Below, in pieces: positions 11,580 to 21,849 of a stretch of 64,000 nucleotides of DNA. Positions within the stretch are counted from its first letter, which is position 1; each line of letters opens with the position of its first letter. Below the pieces are notes generated by a model. It saw only the letters and a list, made by a program, of their open reading frames with translations, did no database searches and was not told where the DNA came from. The position numbers and the translations under genes are program-made. Location of the stretch: assembly GCA_032622095.1 (NCBI GenBank), contig CP136065.1, forward strand, positions 94,125,343 through 94,189,342, read 5' to 3'. This DNA comes from Siphonodentalium dalli. Taxonomy: Eukaryota; Mollusca; Scaphopoda; Gadilida; Siphonodentaliidae.

Positions 11580-11752
11580 TCATATCCTTTTCTTCCAGTC
11601 TTCTATAATCTCTCTCCAATTCCCGTCTGTCCAGTTTTCAATCCGTCGCCGTTGGCAACCAGGCCTGTTTGAGTTACTACCATCCTCTCGACCTATATGG
11701 TTGTTATGGTTACATGTGAAGAGTATATGTTCCCATTCCGGCTTACAGCATC
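11580..11752 (-). CDS. NT5C/NT5M-like: Deoxyribonucleotidase last coding exon
   Basis: The acceptor ATTTTCAG precedes GATGCTGTAAG; the first two bases complete the codon begun at 13627. The frame contains PEWEHILFTCNHNNHI, matching the conserved SWEHxLFTxCHNxHL block of the family. Then come a basic RRR stretch, ENWTDGNWREII and a TGA at 11582-11580. About ten residues (roughly GREDGSNSNR) are inserted between the CHN block and the RRR stretch relative to mammals. The nearest AATAAA on this strand is about 550 bp downstream (near 11030), so the 3' end is unsure. Confidence 0.9.
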
Positions 11753-12039
11753 CTGAAAATAAACAAGTCAGAGCATTCAGAGGTCTACATTTCGATTAGC
11801 ATGAAATACTTAAGAAATGAGTACATCACGCTTCAACACGAATAGTAGAATTTTACCACAGAAAAACTGATCGCATTGTCCTACAATCAGTTTCTGTGGT
11901 CAAATTTGACTCCTTTAGTTGTATTTAAATTTGCAAAGTATTTTTCGTGCACCCATCAGTGCGCAATATTTATGAGTTTATAGTTTTTACCAAAGACAGG
12001 GAAAATAGGAGGATAATGTTAATGATATTTATATATGCA

Positions 12040-12434
12040 TAATCTAAATTAATGCTCCCAAATAACTATTTTATGGCTTCGCAGGTCAAATATATTTTAT
12101 TCGAGGCGAAGAACCCACTCAAGAGAGATCACATGTCGTTTTTTTTTAATTTGTTATTTCTTGAGATGTGTTATTGTCTTGGACCAAATTGCGGATGAAG
12201 ATGGATAACTCTAAAATCAATTGGCTTTGAGTGTATAGATATATGACAATCCGGCCAGATTTCGTTGAACAAAATGTTGATAAATAACACGTTTTGGGCA
12301 ATTTTATTCTACAGTTGACTGGGGTTAGCATTATTTTTGGGTAACTAATCGATTCTGATAACTGAAGCGACATTTCAAAAATGTTGTTGTTGTTGCAATC
12401 TGATATGGGGACCAATGAATTGGATTGACTACCT
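12040..12434. mobile_element. P5 TTAA element, diverged, in nucleotidase intron
   Basis: Blocks CTCCCAAATAACTATTTTAT, TATTCGAGGCGAAGAACCCA and AAAATCAA(T/G)TGG match the P5 family. The right end ...TGACTACCT abuts TTAA at 12435-12438. The left terminus is not recognisable. Confidence 0.65.
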
Positions 12435-12489
12435 TTAAACATACCATATATAGATAATAGACAATTTTATTATATTCTTTGCATAAATT

Positions 12490-12660
12490 TGGGCTGCAGG
12501 GTATGCCGATGGATTTAAATGTTAAATCCAAGACGGTTGCTGGTGGCCATGTTTTTTTAAATGAATTTTGTAAAAATTGGACAGTTCCCATCTAAAGGTC
12601 ACCCCGAAGAACCATATGAAGTTTGATGGTGATCGGATGAGGGATGTGGCATGTAATCTA
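12490..12660. repeat. Fragment of the AAATCCAAGATGGC repeat
   Basis: It contains GGGTATGCCGATGGATTTAA, AAATCCAAGACGGTTGC and CCCATCTAAAGGTCACCC, matching units at 6370-7230. Confidence 0.6.
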
Positions 12661-12672
12661 TGAGATTATAAG

Positions 12673-12926
12673 CAAGCCTTGAAATAGTGTGTCTGTCATT
12701 TGCAGAATGAGGTCCCCAGAGGGTGAATTTAGTGATGCTACCCCGCATAGCGGGCTAGCATCACCAAATTCACCCTCTGGGAACCTCATTCTGCTGAGGT
12801 GTAAGCAGAATGAGGTCCCCAGAGGGTGAATTTGGTGATGCTAGCCCGCTATGCAGGGTAGCATCACTAAACTCACCCTCTGGGGACCTCATTCTGCAAA
12901 TGACAGACACACTATATCAAGGCTTG
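12673..12926. mobile_element. hAT-like MITE with twin hairpins, 254 bp
   Basis: The ends CAAGCCTTGAAATAGTGTG and CACACTATATCAAGGCTTG are inverted. The flanks are an exact 8-bp duplication, ATTATAAG (12665-12672 and 12927-12934). Inside are two consecutive hairpins built from GAATGAGGTCCCCAGAGGG and its inverse, with loops near 12758 and 12848. It is the best preserved copy of this family in the window. Confidence 0.85.
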
Positions 12927-12929
12927 ATT

Positions 12930-13205
12930 ATAAGATTCATTCTGAGACTTCCCCCATTGTCAATCCAGAATGCATCCAAATTCTAACTAAAAGATAGAGT
13001 TATTCCCATTGAGAATAATAGAATTTACAGTACAGTCCGGATCTAAATTAAGCACAGATCACACCTCCGTACCATCGACAAAAACAACATTTTCCCAGTT
13101 TATTCAACCTGATCAGTTGATAATACAATGTTTTGGAGCTTCCTCTTTCAAATGATATATAATATGGAATATGTTGTATATAATGTGATCTGGTGATTAA
13201 AAAAT
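12930..13205. repeat. Interspersed repeat R2, copy
   Basis: It contains ATAGAGTTATTCCC, AATTTACAGTACAGTCC, AGTTGATAATACAATGTTTT and GTGATCTGGTGATT in the same order as copies at 20060-20360 and 49490-49800; 36880-36930 and 61870-61960 carry fragments. Confidence 0.7.
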
Positions 13206-13626
13206 AGAGTGGGGCTTTAACGAGTATTTAGTACAGAAAGAGTTAACTGAAAAGAAATAAAAGGTCGCCGACCAAAATGACCCCGATGAAGGTGGCAAGT
13301 TTGAAGGATTTATAGGTTTCAGATTCCTATCTATGAACTGTAAGAGGAATTGATTACACCAATATGATACAATGTGCATATTCAGTAAATATTTTGCACA
13401 TCTTCAATGTGTCGTGAAAGGGTCAATAACTCTAAAATTAAAAACAAAAATTTTCTATGTCACAAAACGGAAATAAATCTGCCAAAATGACAGGTGCATA
13501 GGTTCTCATGCTGGTTGACATCTGTGCCAAGTGTCGAAAAAATGGCAATAACTCCGCCAAAATGACTCTGACTTGTCATCATTAGTCTAAAACCCTGAAT
13601 TCAATATTGTGTTTGAATAAACATAC

Positions 13627-13741
13627 CTATCATATCTGGGTTATCGTCGACCAAGATGTGTCCGCGAACCATCGTTTTATCTCTCGTCAGGATTGTTTTA
13701 TCAAGCCATTTCGCTCCTAGGTGGTTCTCCACCCATTCCAG
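13627..13741 (-). CDS. NT5C/NT5M-like: Deoxyribonucleotidase exon with HAD motifs III and IV
   Basis: Acceptor CTTTCGTTTCAG, donor ATAG|GTATGT, 115 nt. The frame reads LEWVENHLGAKW, then ILTRDKTMVRG and HILVDDNPDMI. These match family blocks YxWVExxxG, LTRDKTxV (motif III lysine) and LxDD (motif IV acidic residues). It starts in phase 0 and ends with one base of the next codon, which fits the last exon. Confidence 0.92.
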
Positions 13742-13959
13742 CTGAAACGAAAGATAAAGTCTTCCTTCAACAATTTTCTTTTGGCAGAACCGAAAGAAAC
13801 GTGATATTTCAAAAGCTCTCTAAATTTTAAAGAAAACGAAAGTCATTCGCCGAAATGAAACTGAAAGTACATTATGTCGATTAAAGAAAAATGTGGGTGG
13901 TGACATCATACTGCTTGTGTTGTCTGTGGAAGTTATTTATAGAGATGGTAATCAAGATT

Positions 13960-14822
13960 CAAGATTAAATAAGATTTATTTGGTATTCAATATAATTATA
14001 GTAGATATATAACAACAGGACCCCACAAAAAGTTTAACTTGCAAGGGCAGGGCCCTTATGCTTGTATAATGATACAGTGTAATGTGTATGTGTATGTTTG
14101 TAGTTTCGTATAGAGATGGGCAAGAAGGGTGGGGGCATGGGGTTAGGTGGGGGGGGGGGGGTCGGGTTGTGAGATGGCGATTATAGTAATTTTTTTTAGT
14201 TGTTATGCTTTATTTGGTAGCCAATATGATTATCTTGATGTCTTCATGCTGTGACCTGCGCGATCATATTACAATACTTGTATTTCAAGAATGTGAGGAA
14301 TACCAGCATATTTAGGTGGTCAATGAAATATGGGTGTAAATACTGATTGGTGTGGTTGAGGAATTAGTTACGGTCATAATTAAGTTGATTAATTTTGAAC
14401 TGTTGTTCAGATGTACATGAGTGACAAATAGTGACACATGGAGGAGATGTGGCATAAGTTTGGTTGGCCTGTTCCTCACCAGGAGAGCTGACCAGGAGAG
14501 GGAGGATTATATATGAGAATAAAGAGAAGTTCATTGATTTCTGCCCCCTCTTCTGGACAGTCTCTGCCGTCAGGAACTGCTGGCTGGCATTGCCTTAGTG
14601 TATATAATAGGGGAGAGTATACATACAAACTGGATTGTTCTTTGTTATTTGGGGTGTATTTGTTAATGAAATGTGTTTTCAGGTACTTATGATATTTATC
14701 ACAAGTTTCAATGCGAAGCTTACAATCACATGGGAGTTCATTCCATAGATATCTGGCTCTGATTGATATGTCACTTCTTGCTTTTTTTGTTCTTCTGAAT
14801 TCTAATGCGACAAATAGTGGGT
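13960..14822 (-). pseudogene. LINE 3' remnant (CR1/L2-like reverse transcriptase C-terminus)
   Basis: On the minus strand 14822-14476 is open and includes RARYLWNELPCDCKLRIETC, a block typical of the region after the reverse transcriptase in CR1/Jockey-type LINEs, then KYHKYLKTHF. The next 500 bases look like a 3' untranslated tail ending in repeated TTGAATC-type units near 13970, as in L2/CR1 elements. It is 5' truncated. Confidence 0.65.
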
Positions 14823-15299
14823 TTCATCAGTACCTGAAGCGTCTGAAGCCTCTGAGTATGATTTTAATCAGAACTGACTCGTTAATAAATTTTGTATAGA
14901 ATTGCGACACATTATAGATCCTCTATGTAGGAAGAGATAGAACAAGAGCTGCATGGGCTGTCACCTGGTGCACACTCCCATGTGGCATACTGCCTAGTCT
15001 GGGCTTCGATTGGCAGCATTCATTTTAGGGTAAGTTCTGTTTGGCAGTAAATACTGGGAATACTAGAGTTTGAAAATGGAAGCACTAAGGAAGATGATCA
15101 GGTTTAATATTAAACATGTGGGTCTGAAGATTACTGACAAATAATCAACAAGAGAACAAACAAAACATCACAAAGTTCAAGTATTTCATATGATGTCTGA
15201 AGTTTTTTTTTTTAAATATGCATTGGTTCCGTAGATTAAACTGTCATCATCATGGGAATGTAAACCAACTTCAAAAAGTTCTTGTGGCTTTGTTTTTGA

Positions 15300-15425
15300 A
15301 CTATATACTTAACTGGCTGAAACAGGCTCCCGAAGTGAGGCCCCTTTGTGCGCTTTGCACTCATTATAATCTTAAACAGGTTCAACATGCTCCCTTTGCA
15401 AGCCATTATTCATCGGTGTAGGAAC
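15300..15425 (-). repeat. Degenerate Helitron 3'-end-like fragments
   Basis: GGCTGAAACAGGCTCCCGAA and TGCTCCCTTTG resemble the reverse complement of Helitron ends seen at 30071, 48362 and 63843, but CTAG is lost. Confidence 0.4.
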
Positions 15426-16033
15426 CTGTAAGCCCCATCATTTAAACAAAAAATCAATTTTTTTTCAAACTTTTGATAAATTAACGCCGTTATAGCATCT
15501 GCCTGGATACCCCGGGTCACCATGCAAATTTCGGTATTCAAACAAAAACTCAAGGCATTATTTTTTCTATATGTGCCTTATTTATGCTCAAAGTTACTAA
15601 GTTAACTCTTAATAATTATATTATTAACTCTACTTAATGAAAGAGTGTTTGCAAACAGTAATTTTAGAGCTAGGCCTAAAGTTGAAATTGACACGCTGTA
15701 ACTCAAACATAGAATTGATTGATTGTTTACATGCCGTAATAAATTTGTTGCTTTTGATTGGCTAGTGGATAGTGTGCATGCAGTGATCACTCGATCGAAC
15801 TTGGCAGCTCATGTTAGCTTCAAGCCCTAAGTGAAACGTTCCTCGATTTGCAATGAAATAACAAAACGATATTTCACTGTTGCTCTGAAGATATCTTTAG
15901 TTAATTTTTCGCTATATTTAGGCAACATATAATATATATGATGCATACCTTTTCTGACGGGCAATATTTGTAATGTCTAATATTGGTTGAGACCAAGAAT
16001 ACATCAACACTGAAATGAAACGGAAAAAGTAGA

Positions 16034-16366
16034 AATTATACAAGTCTTGAAATAGTGGTCCCCACAGTGTCCCCAGAGTGGGCTAGTATCATGGGCTAGT
16101 ATAACTAAATTCACCCTCTGGGGTCTCATTCTGCATAGGCCTCATCTTCTGGTAAGTATCTATAGTCTCAAATACTGACTCAATATCACCAACTTTGACT
16201 GGGAAACTTCAATCTGATCCTAGGTCTCCCATAGCTGTTTAGGACTCAGCAGAATGAGGTACCCATAGGGTGAATTTGGTGGTGCTAGCCTGCTGTGGGG
16301 TAGCATCACTAAATTCACCCTCTGGGGACATCATTCGGCAAATGACAGACACATTATTTCAAGCCA
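16034..16366. mobile_element. hAT-type palindromic MITE, diverged
   Basis: The left end CAAGTCTTGAAATAG and right end ATTATTTCAAGCCATG remain, with near-identical flanks (GAAATTAT / GAAATTAA). Inner blocks AGAATGAGGT and CACCCTCTGGGG are present in both orientations. The centre has extra sequence (CTTCTGGTAAGTATCTATAG) also seen near 5590 and 38710. Confidence 0.65.
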
Positions 16367-16477
16367 TGAAATTAATGTATGGATAGATTTTAACTTGAGA
16401 AAAGTATTTGAAGCAACACATTAGATGTAATCCTAGTTGGCAAAACCAAAGTCACATAAAGACACAGATAATCTTAA

Positions 16478-16612
16478 CCCTTTCAGTGCCAAGTCTGATT
16501 TTTGTATCAACCCATATTTCCTTGATCATTTTACATTATTATAATCAATAAATTTGAAAAATGATCAAGGAAATATGGGTTGATACAAAAATCGGAATTG
16601 GCACTGAAAGGG
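16478..16612. mobile_element. P1 family TTAA MITE, 135 bp
   Basis: TTAA on both sides (16474-16477, 16613-16616), ends CCCTTTCAGTGCCAAG and its inverse, one hairpin. It matches 2855-3006. Confidence 0.88.
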
Positions 16613-16827
16613 TTAATGTCTTGAATTAAACCTGGTCGTGGTTGTGAATTAAGATATAGAGGGGCTAGAAACACAACAGAATACAGGGGTAAACTTGTCT
16701 CTGGTAACATGGACAAATGTTTGAAATAAACCTAGGTACACATTCCGAAGTACCACATGGACAATTTTCAAGTATACTAAATTAAGAGAAGTATAAGGGT
16801 AGTATATGCCTGGTGTTTTATAATATA

Positions 16828-17761
16828 CTAGCAGGTTAGCCCGCCACTGGCGTGGTTGGTCAGAAACATGACATTTTTAAAATTATTTTTATTCAATGAG
16901 TTAAATTCTGCCTGTTTAATTTTTTAAGTTAATTTGTGGTTTTTCAATGAGTTAATTCTGCCTTTTTAATCAAGAGAAATGATGGTACCCGTCCCTAAAA
17001 GAGGTATGATTTACGGTACATCGGGCGGAAAAACTGACCCGATGAAATATCTCCCCCTTCCAAGGAACGACAGACATAAGAATCACACAACACGCATTTT
17101 TTTTTTTTCAATGAGTTAATTCTGCCTTTTTAATCAAGAGAAATTATGGTACCCGTCCCTAAAAGAGGTATGATTTAAGGTGACCCGATGAAATTCTCCC
17201 CCTTCCTAAGAACGACAGACATAAGAATCACACAACACGCATTTTTTTTTTCTTCAATGAGTTAATTCTGCCTTTTTAATCAAGAGAAATTATGGTACCC
17301 ATCCCTAAAAGAGGTATGATTCGATGAAAATCTCCCCCGTTCCTAGGAACGACAGACATAAGAATCACACGACACGCATTTGTTGTTTTCCAATGAGTTA
17401 ATTCTGTCTTTTTAATCAAGATAAATGCATTCCGCCGTTTTGCATCCGTAGTTTCGTACGCATAGGTAACCGTTTAGCAATGCCGATGGCAATAAAGAGC
17501 GTTACACGGTTAACAATGCCAAATTTTGTCAATATAAAGAGCGTAACTGCCTTAACCCCTGCAGTGCCGAGGACGGTGATTTTGATGATTGGGAGTGGAG
17601 AATGAGTGCTCAGAGCTTCTCCAAAACGCCGCAACGACCATTCCCGTGGGTTTTTACCCTTAGATGGGAAGTTTGAGCCCAATCGGTCCAGCCGTTTTCG
17701 AGTCTATAAAGGACACATATATTTATATATTTATATACGGAGTTCTCAAAATATATAGTAG
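16828..17761 (-). mobile_element. Non-autonomous Helitron with internal tandem repeat
   Basis: On the minus strand the 3' end reads GGCTAACCTGCTAG followed by T. The 5' side holds ACTCGAAAACGGCTGGACCG, a sequence I associate with Helitron 5' regions in invertebrates. The centre (about 16915-17416) carries roughly 3.5 direct copies of a 140-160-bp unit that includes CAATGAGTTAATTCTGCC and GAACGACAGACATAAGAATC. The 5' terminus (TCTACTATATAT at 17764-17753) is preceded by T, not A, so that end is less sure. Confidence 0.65.
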
Positions 17762-17803
17762 AAAAGCATACTATATGACCATGTGTATAGGCACCAGTAA
17801 TAA

Positions 17804-19130
17804 AAACAAGACAGTCAATGACTGTGGAGTGCTAACCTGACTTGAAAGACAGAGCAGACAATGCCTCTGAAGACTACAATAGTCAGTACTTGTCAAATCA
17901 AATCAGTAGTTATAAACAGGGACATAGCTAGAGGGTCTTCTTTGACAGGGAGGGGGCAGAGGGTGTTCAACTTGAAATTTCCAACTGCAAACCCCTGACT
18001 TATAGCCAGTCGACCCAACTGGACCATAATATATATTTTACAACTGTACTTCAAGCTCTCCAACTGTTGGAAATTTCCAACATGACATCCCTCATAAAGT
18101 TAGAATTATTCTAAATGTGGCCATTTTTTGGTCTAATTACAACATATCTTCCACTGAATACCAAAGTTTGGGGTCAAAACCGAACCCCCCCGCCCATTTC
18201 CCTCCGAATTAAGTGGTTCTAAACTCAGCTTATAAATCAAACCATGAAGTTAACAGTCCATATGTATATATATGGGGTAAATCTCCTATATCTGCAACTA
18301 TTTGAATGAAATGTAAAACCCAATCTATGAGATGGACTGATTTAGAAATTTCAAAGGGTATATTTTAAGAGCTGAAGTGAATTCATTTTCCTCAAAATTA
18401 GTTACAAAATTATTAGTTATCAGCATTGCACCACTGATAATTGAACCTTGAAATTATAAGCAAAATAAATTAAACATATCATTAGCATAGATGAAAACAA
18501 GTTAATAGCCTATACATGTATACATAATATTGTATGAATGTGAAATAACAAGGTAATAGGCGTATTTGACCCTTCAAATGGCAAGGACAATCTGTCTGTT
18601 CTTGATTTTTCTCCTAGACCCTAGACTGATTTCAACCAAATTTGGTGTGGTGATTCAGAGTACCCCAGTGGATGTTATAATGGTGATAGTTTTTTTTAAT
18701 TTAATTTGAAAAACTATTTTTAATTCATATTTAAAAAAACAAACTATTTTACTACTAGTATTTATTTTTTTTTAATTAAAAAAACAAGATTTTCAAATCT
18801 AAACCCCAGTCACGCAAGGACCCTTATTTGTAAAATATGAACCCATTGGGCCCAGTGGTACTTGAGAAGAAGTCGTTTTAAGAAATACTATGGAGGGAAA
18901 GAGTTATGGCCCAGACTTCGCAACTATTTGACCCAGTGACCTCTTTTGAACAAATCTGAATACCAGTCACATAGGGAATATCCACACCAAACATGAAAAC
19001 ATTCGGTCCTAATGATCTGGAGTAGATGTAAAACTGCACCCCCCAACTGGTTACAAATTTCCAACCTAATTTTATAATAACATCCTCTAATGTTGGTAAA
19101 TATCCAACCCGATGGACATTTCAATCTAAA
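17804..19130. repeat. Copy of the 37600-40882 repeat (ACAAGACAGTCAATGACTGT)
   Basis: The start, ACAAGACAGTCAATGACTGT, equals the start of the larger element at 37600. Later blocks GAGTTATGGCC, CAACTATTTGACCCAGTGACC and GAACAAATCTGAATACCAG match its interior. It lies inside the nucleotidase gene, next to the exon at 19241. The right end is not preserved. Confidence 0.65.
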
Positions 19131-19240
19131 ATTTTGACTTATAGTCAGTGTTATAGGAGAAAAATATTAAGTTTTTTGGTCTAAAAACAAGAGAATTTTC
19201 ACTATATATGGATTGGAAACTTGGCAGGAAGGACACATAC

Positions 19241-19341
19241 CCATCCATGCTATCAAGCTCCTTGGCTGCAGCTATACCCCCTTCTATCTCTGGGAGATCT
19301 CGGAAGAAATACTGGCCATATAGTATATTCCTTATATAGTC
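19241..19341 (-). CDS. NT5C/NT5M-like: Deoxyribonucleotidase second coding exon
   Basis: Acceptor CATGATTTCAG, donor GGATGG|GTATGT, 101 nt. The frame starts DYIRNILYGQYFFRDLPEI and ends EGGIAAAKELDSMDG. It matches the family stretch ...YxxxxFFxDLxPIPGAxxAxxEM, with the same spacing from the preceding exon as in mammals. It ends with two bases of an unfinished codon, so the next (unlocated) exon must supply the third. Confidence 0.92.
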
Positions 19342-19373
19342 CTGAAATCATGAAAATAAAAGATATTAATTAA

Positions 19374-19443
19374 CCCTTTCAGGCCAAGTCAATGATCAAG
19401 GAAATATGGGTTGATACAAAAATCGGACTTGGCACTGAAAGGG
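19374..19443. mobile_element. P1 TTAA MITE, left arm largely deleted
   Basis: TTAA, then CCCTTTCAGGCCAAGTC; the complete right arm ends GCACTGAAAGGG, then TTAA (19444-19447). Only 70 bp remain, as expected if most of one hairpin arm was lost. Confidence 0.8.
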
Positions 19444-19488
19444 TTAAAGGAGGCAAATAATCTTCAAGCCTCAAAGCAGTCTTGTTAA

Positions 19489-19744
19489 TCATTCCATGAT
19501 GGTAGCTTCCTGAAATTTGTGAAAACCCTGTGCCAATGCATTCTCTTGTATATATCAGTCCCACAGAGGAAGCCTCACATATATAAGAGAATACATTGGC
19601 CTAACAATATTTACCTTGACCTTGTAAGCCAGTGAATTATCTTATATGTGCGAGGCTCCCTATGGGAGACTCTCGCGTATATAAGAGGATGCATTGGCAC
19701 AGGATCTTTAATGCTGCACCATCACAGCTCCCATCATGAAAGGG
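19489..19744. mobile_element. P2 family TTAA MITE, 256 bp
   Basis: TTAA flanks at 19485-19488 and 19745-19748. Two hairpins (about 19530-19590 and 19630-19700) carry the TTCTCTTATATATGCGAG motif, with CCTTGACCTTGTAAGCCAGT between them. The right end is CCCATCATGAAAGGG. Confidence 0.85.
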
Positions 19745-20059
19745 TTAAAAGTAGACCATATTTCATTTCAATCAACTTATCATGACGGTCTGGGGACTCC
19801 CATGGAATAAATTATTTCAAACAGGAGGAATCGTGCCAATGAAATTACTTGCACATCGAAGAATGCATTGCTCAACCAATCAGTAGCTTCCTGCAAAACA
19901 AATAATTATTCACACTTTGTCACCTATTCATGAGTCCCGCCCAATGTTGCTAAAAATAGGTATTATGAAAAGAGCAAATTATGGCCATACGAAAACAACA
20001 AATTCTCGATGTTGCAATTTAAGATTGTATTAAGATTTTGAGTGTCCAACAAGTAATAA

Positions 20060-20360
20060 ATATTCTCAGATTCATTCCAAGACTTCCCCATTGTCAATCA
20101 ATTCAGAATGCATCAGAAATTGAACTAAGAGATAGAGTTATTCCCTTCTATTGAGTAATAGAATTTACAGTACAGTCCAGATCATCATTAGGCGCCGATC
20201 ACACCTTGGTACTTTGACAAAAACAACATGTTCCAAGTTTAATCGACCGGATCAGTTGATAATTACAACGTTTTGAAGCTTTCTCATTCAAATGATATAT
20301 AATATGGAATATGTTTTATATTTATAATGTGATCTGGTGATTCAAAAATTAAGATGGCTT
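20060..20360. repeat. Interspersed repeat R2, copy
   Basis: Same order of blocks as 12930-13205 (AAGAGATAGAGTTATTCCC, AATTTACAGTACAGTCCAG, TAATGTGATCTGGTGATTC). Confidence 0.7.
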
Positions 20361-20933
20361 TTAAACCAGAACAAGAGAATATTCTAGAAAACTTATTTAT
20401 CCACAGAAAACACGTTTTAGCTATTCTGCATATGGGTATAATGGGTTACAGCCATTTTTATTAACACATGTGGGCACTTCAATTAAAAAAACAGTAAACA
20501 GTGCCTTATTTCAAAACATGAATATTAATGAGCTGCTGCGAGCTGTGGATTTCCACGTTCATCTCTGAAATCTGAAGTACTGGAGTCCCTCGACTGGGTG
20601 TTGACTGTAATGAAACCTTGGTCTAGTTTTAACGAGACTGGCCTCAAACCTAGTATCAACCTGCTTTTGTCATGTTCCTGTGATCAAAATGGGTTGATAA
20701 ATCTACAAAGTACTATATAAGACTCCATCCAACGCCTACCAAAATGACATATTATATGTAGCTGTTTTTAACTTTCTTCACAAACACTCTTTATATGAAA
20801 ACCACATGGCAGTTTGCGCTCTAAAATACACCTAATAATAGTTGCTTTAAAATTTTTCACAGTATCGAAATAGGTCGATAAATACTTGAACTACCTTTCT
20901 ATCAGGGTATACACCCACTGGGGGATATCAGTG

Positions 20934-21115
20934 AAAAGATTAAATTATGCCTATTGTATTGTAAATCAAACTAATTAATCCCTATTGTGTTTTACCCAGC
21001 CAATGCTAGCCTTACTGCACTGAGGACTGATATCAGTGAAAAGATTAAATTATGCCTATTGTATTGTAAATCAAGTTAGTTAATCCCTATTGTGTTTTAC
21101 CCAGCCATTGTGTGT
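20934..21115. repeat. 95-bp direct tandem duplication
   Basis: GATATCAGTGAAAAGATTAA through CCTATTGTGTTTTACCCAGC occurs twice, starting at 20934 and 21029, with few differences. Confidence 0.85.
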
Positions 21116-21227
21116 CAAACTTGTGTTAAGTTGTTTCCCACCATGACCATAAATATGCACCATTAGCATGTATATATATTATATGTTGTTACCTCAGTAG
21201 TTTATTGGATTTTGTTTATTATTACAG

Positions 21228-21398
21228 CGTAAGCATAGAGATGTTTATTTGACCATTCTGTCAAAGCCAGCAGCAAAGACCAGCACACCGGATTCAAGCC
21301 AACAAAAGACGACAGTAACCTTCGCCAAATCATCAACCCAATATGGTGCAAATGACTCCCGCCAGGTCATGCTGACAGCACCTTCAAAGACTTCATGA
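21228..21398 (+). CDS. Terminal coding exon of an unrecognised plus-strand gene
   Basis: The acceptor TTTGTTTATTATTACAG is followed by 56 open codons and TGA (21396-21398). The peptide starts RKHRDVYLTILSKPAAKTST and is rich in Ser, Thr, Gln and Lys, like a disordered cytoplasmic tail. A canonical AATAAA follows 110 bases after the stop. Upstream exons were not identified. It lies inside intron 1 of the minus-strand nucleotidase gene, so the two genes would overlap in opposite directions. Chance is possible, but acceptor, open frame, stop and poly(A) signal agree. Confidence 0.5.
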   Translation, partial: RKHRDVYLTILSKPAAKTSTPDSSQQKTTVTFAKSSTQYGANDSRQVMLTAPSKTS

Positions 21399-21508
21399 TG
21401 GTCAAGTGCAATGGCAGAGTTTAAGACCATTTCAACTTGTTGAATGTATTTATTGCTTGCTTGTTTTATCCGTTCCTTGTTATATGTTATAAAGTGATGT
21501 TTTTATTC

Positions 21509-21514
21509 AATAAA
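21509..21514 (+). promoter_or_regulatory. Candidate poly(A) signal AATAAA
   Basis: AATAAA lies 110 bases after the stop at 21398, followed by T-rich sequence. Confidence 0.5.
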
Positions 21515-21565
21515 ATTTGATATTTTAATTTAATTCATTTCATTATTTATTTGTGGGATCAAAAT

Positions 21566-21744
21566 GGTTGGAAAATAGCAATTGTAATCAAATGTAATCA
21601 AAAAGTAATCTATTACATTTACTATAGTAATTGTAATCGTAATCGATTACATTGAACAAAATGTAATCAGTAATCATAACCATGTAAATCAAAAGTAATT
21701 GTAATCGTAATCAATTACATTGGCATGTAATCGCCCCAACCCTG
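21566..21744. repeat. TGTAATC-rich repeat, likely hAT-type fragment
   Basis: TGTAATC and GATTACA motifs alternate many times. The right end reads GATTACATGCC...in reverse from CAGGGTTGGGGCGATTACA, a hAT-like terminus. No matching left end was found. Confidence 0.5.
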
Positions 21745-21849
21745 CTTTCTATGCACAGGCCACTGGGGAAAATTACAAAAATACCTATATAGACTATACC
21801 AGTGAAAAGGTTCCAATGATCGATTTCGGCTAAAACCACACCAACTATC

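Noticed and set aside
19849-19890. A 42-nt minus-strand segment between TTTGTTTTGCAG and GTAATT, open in phase 0, between nucleotidase exons 1 and 2.
   Set aside because: Exons 1 and 2 already align to mammalian proteins with exact spacing when joined directly; the segment would add 14 residues with no counterpart. It could be a rare cassette but is more likely chance.
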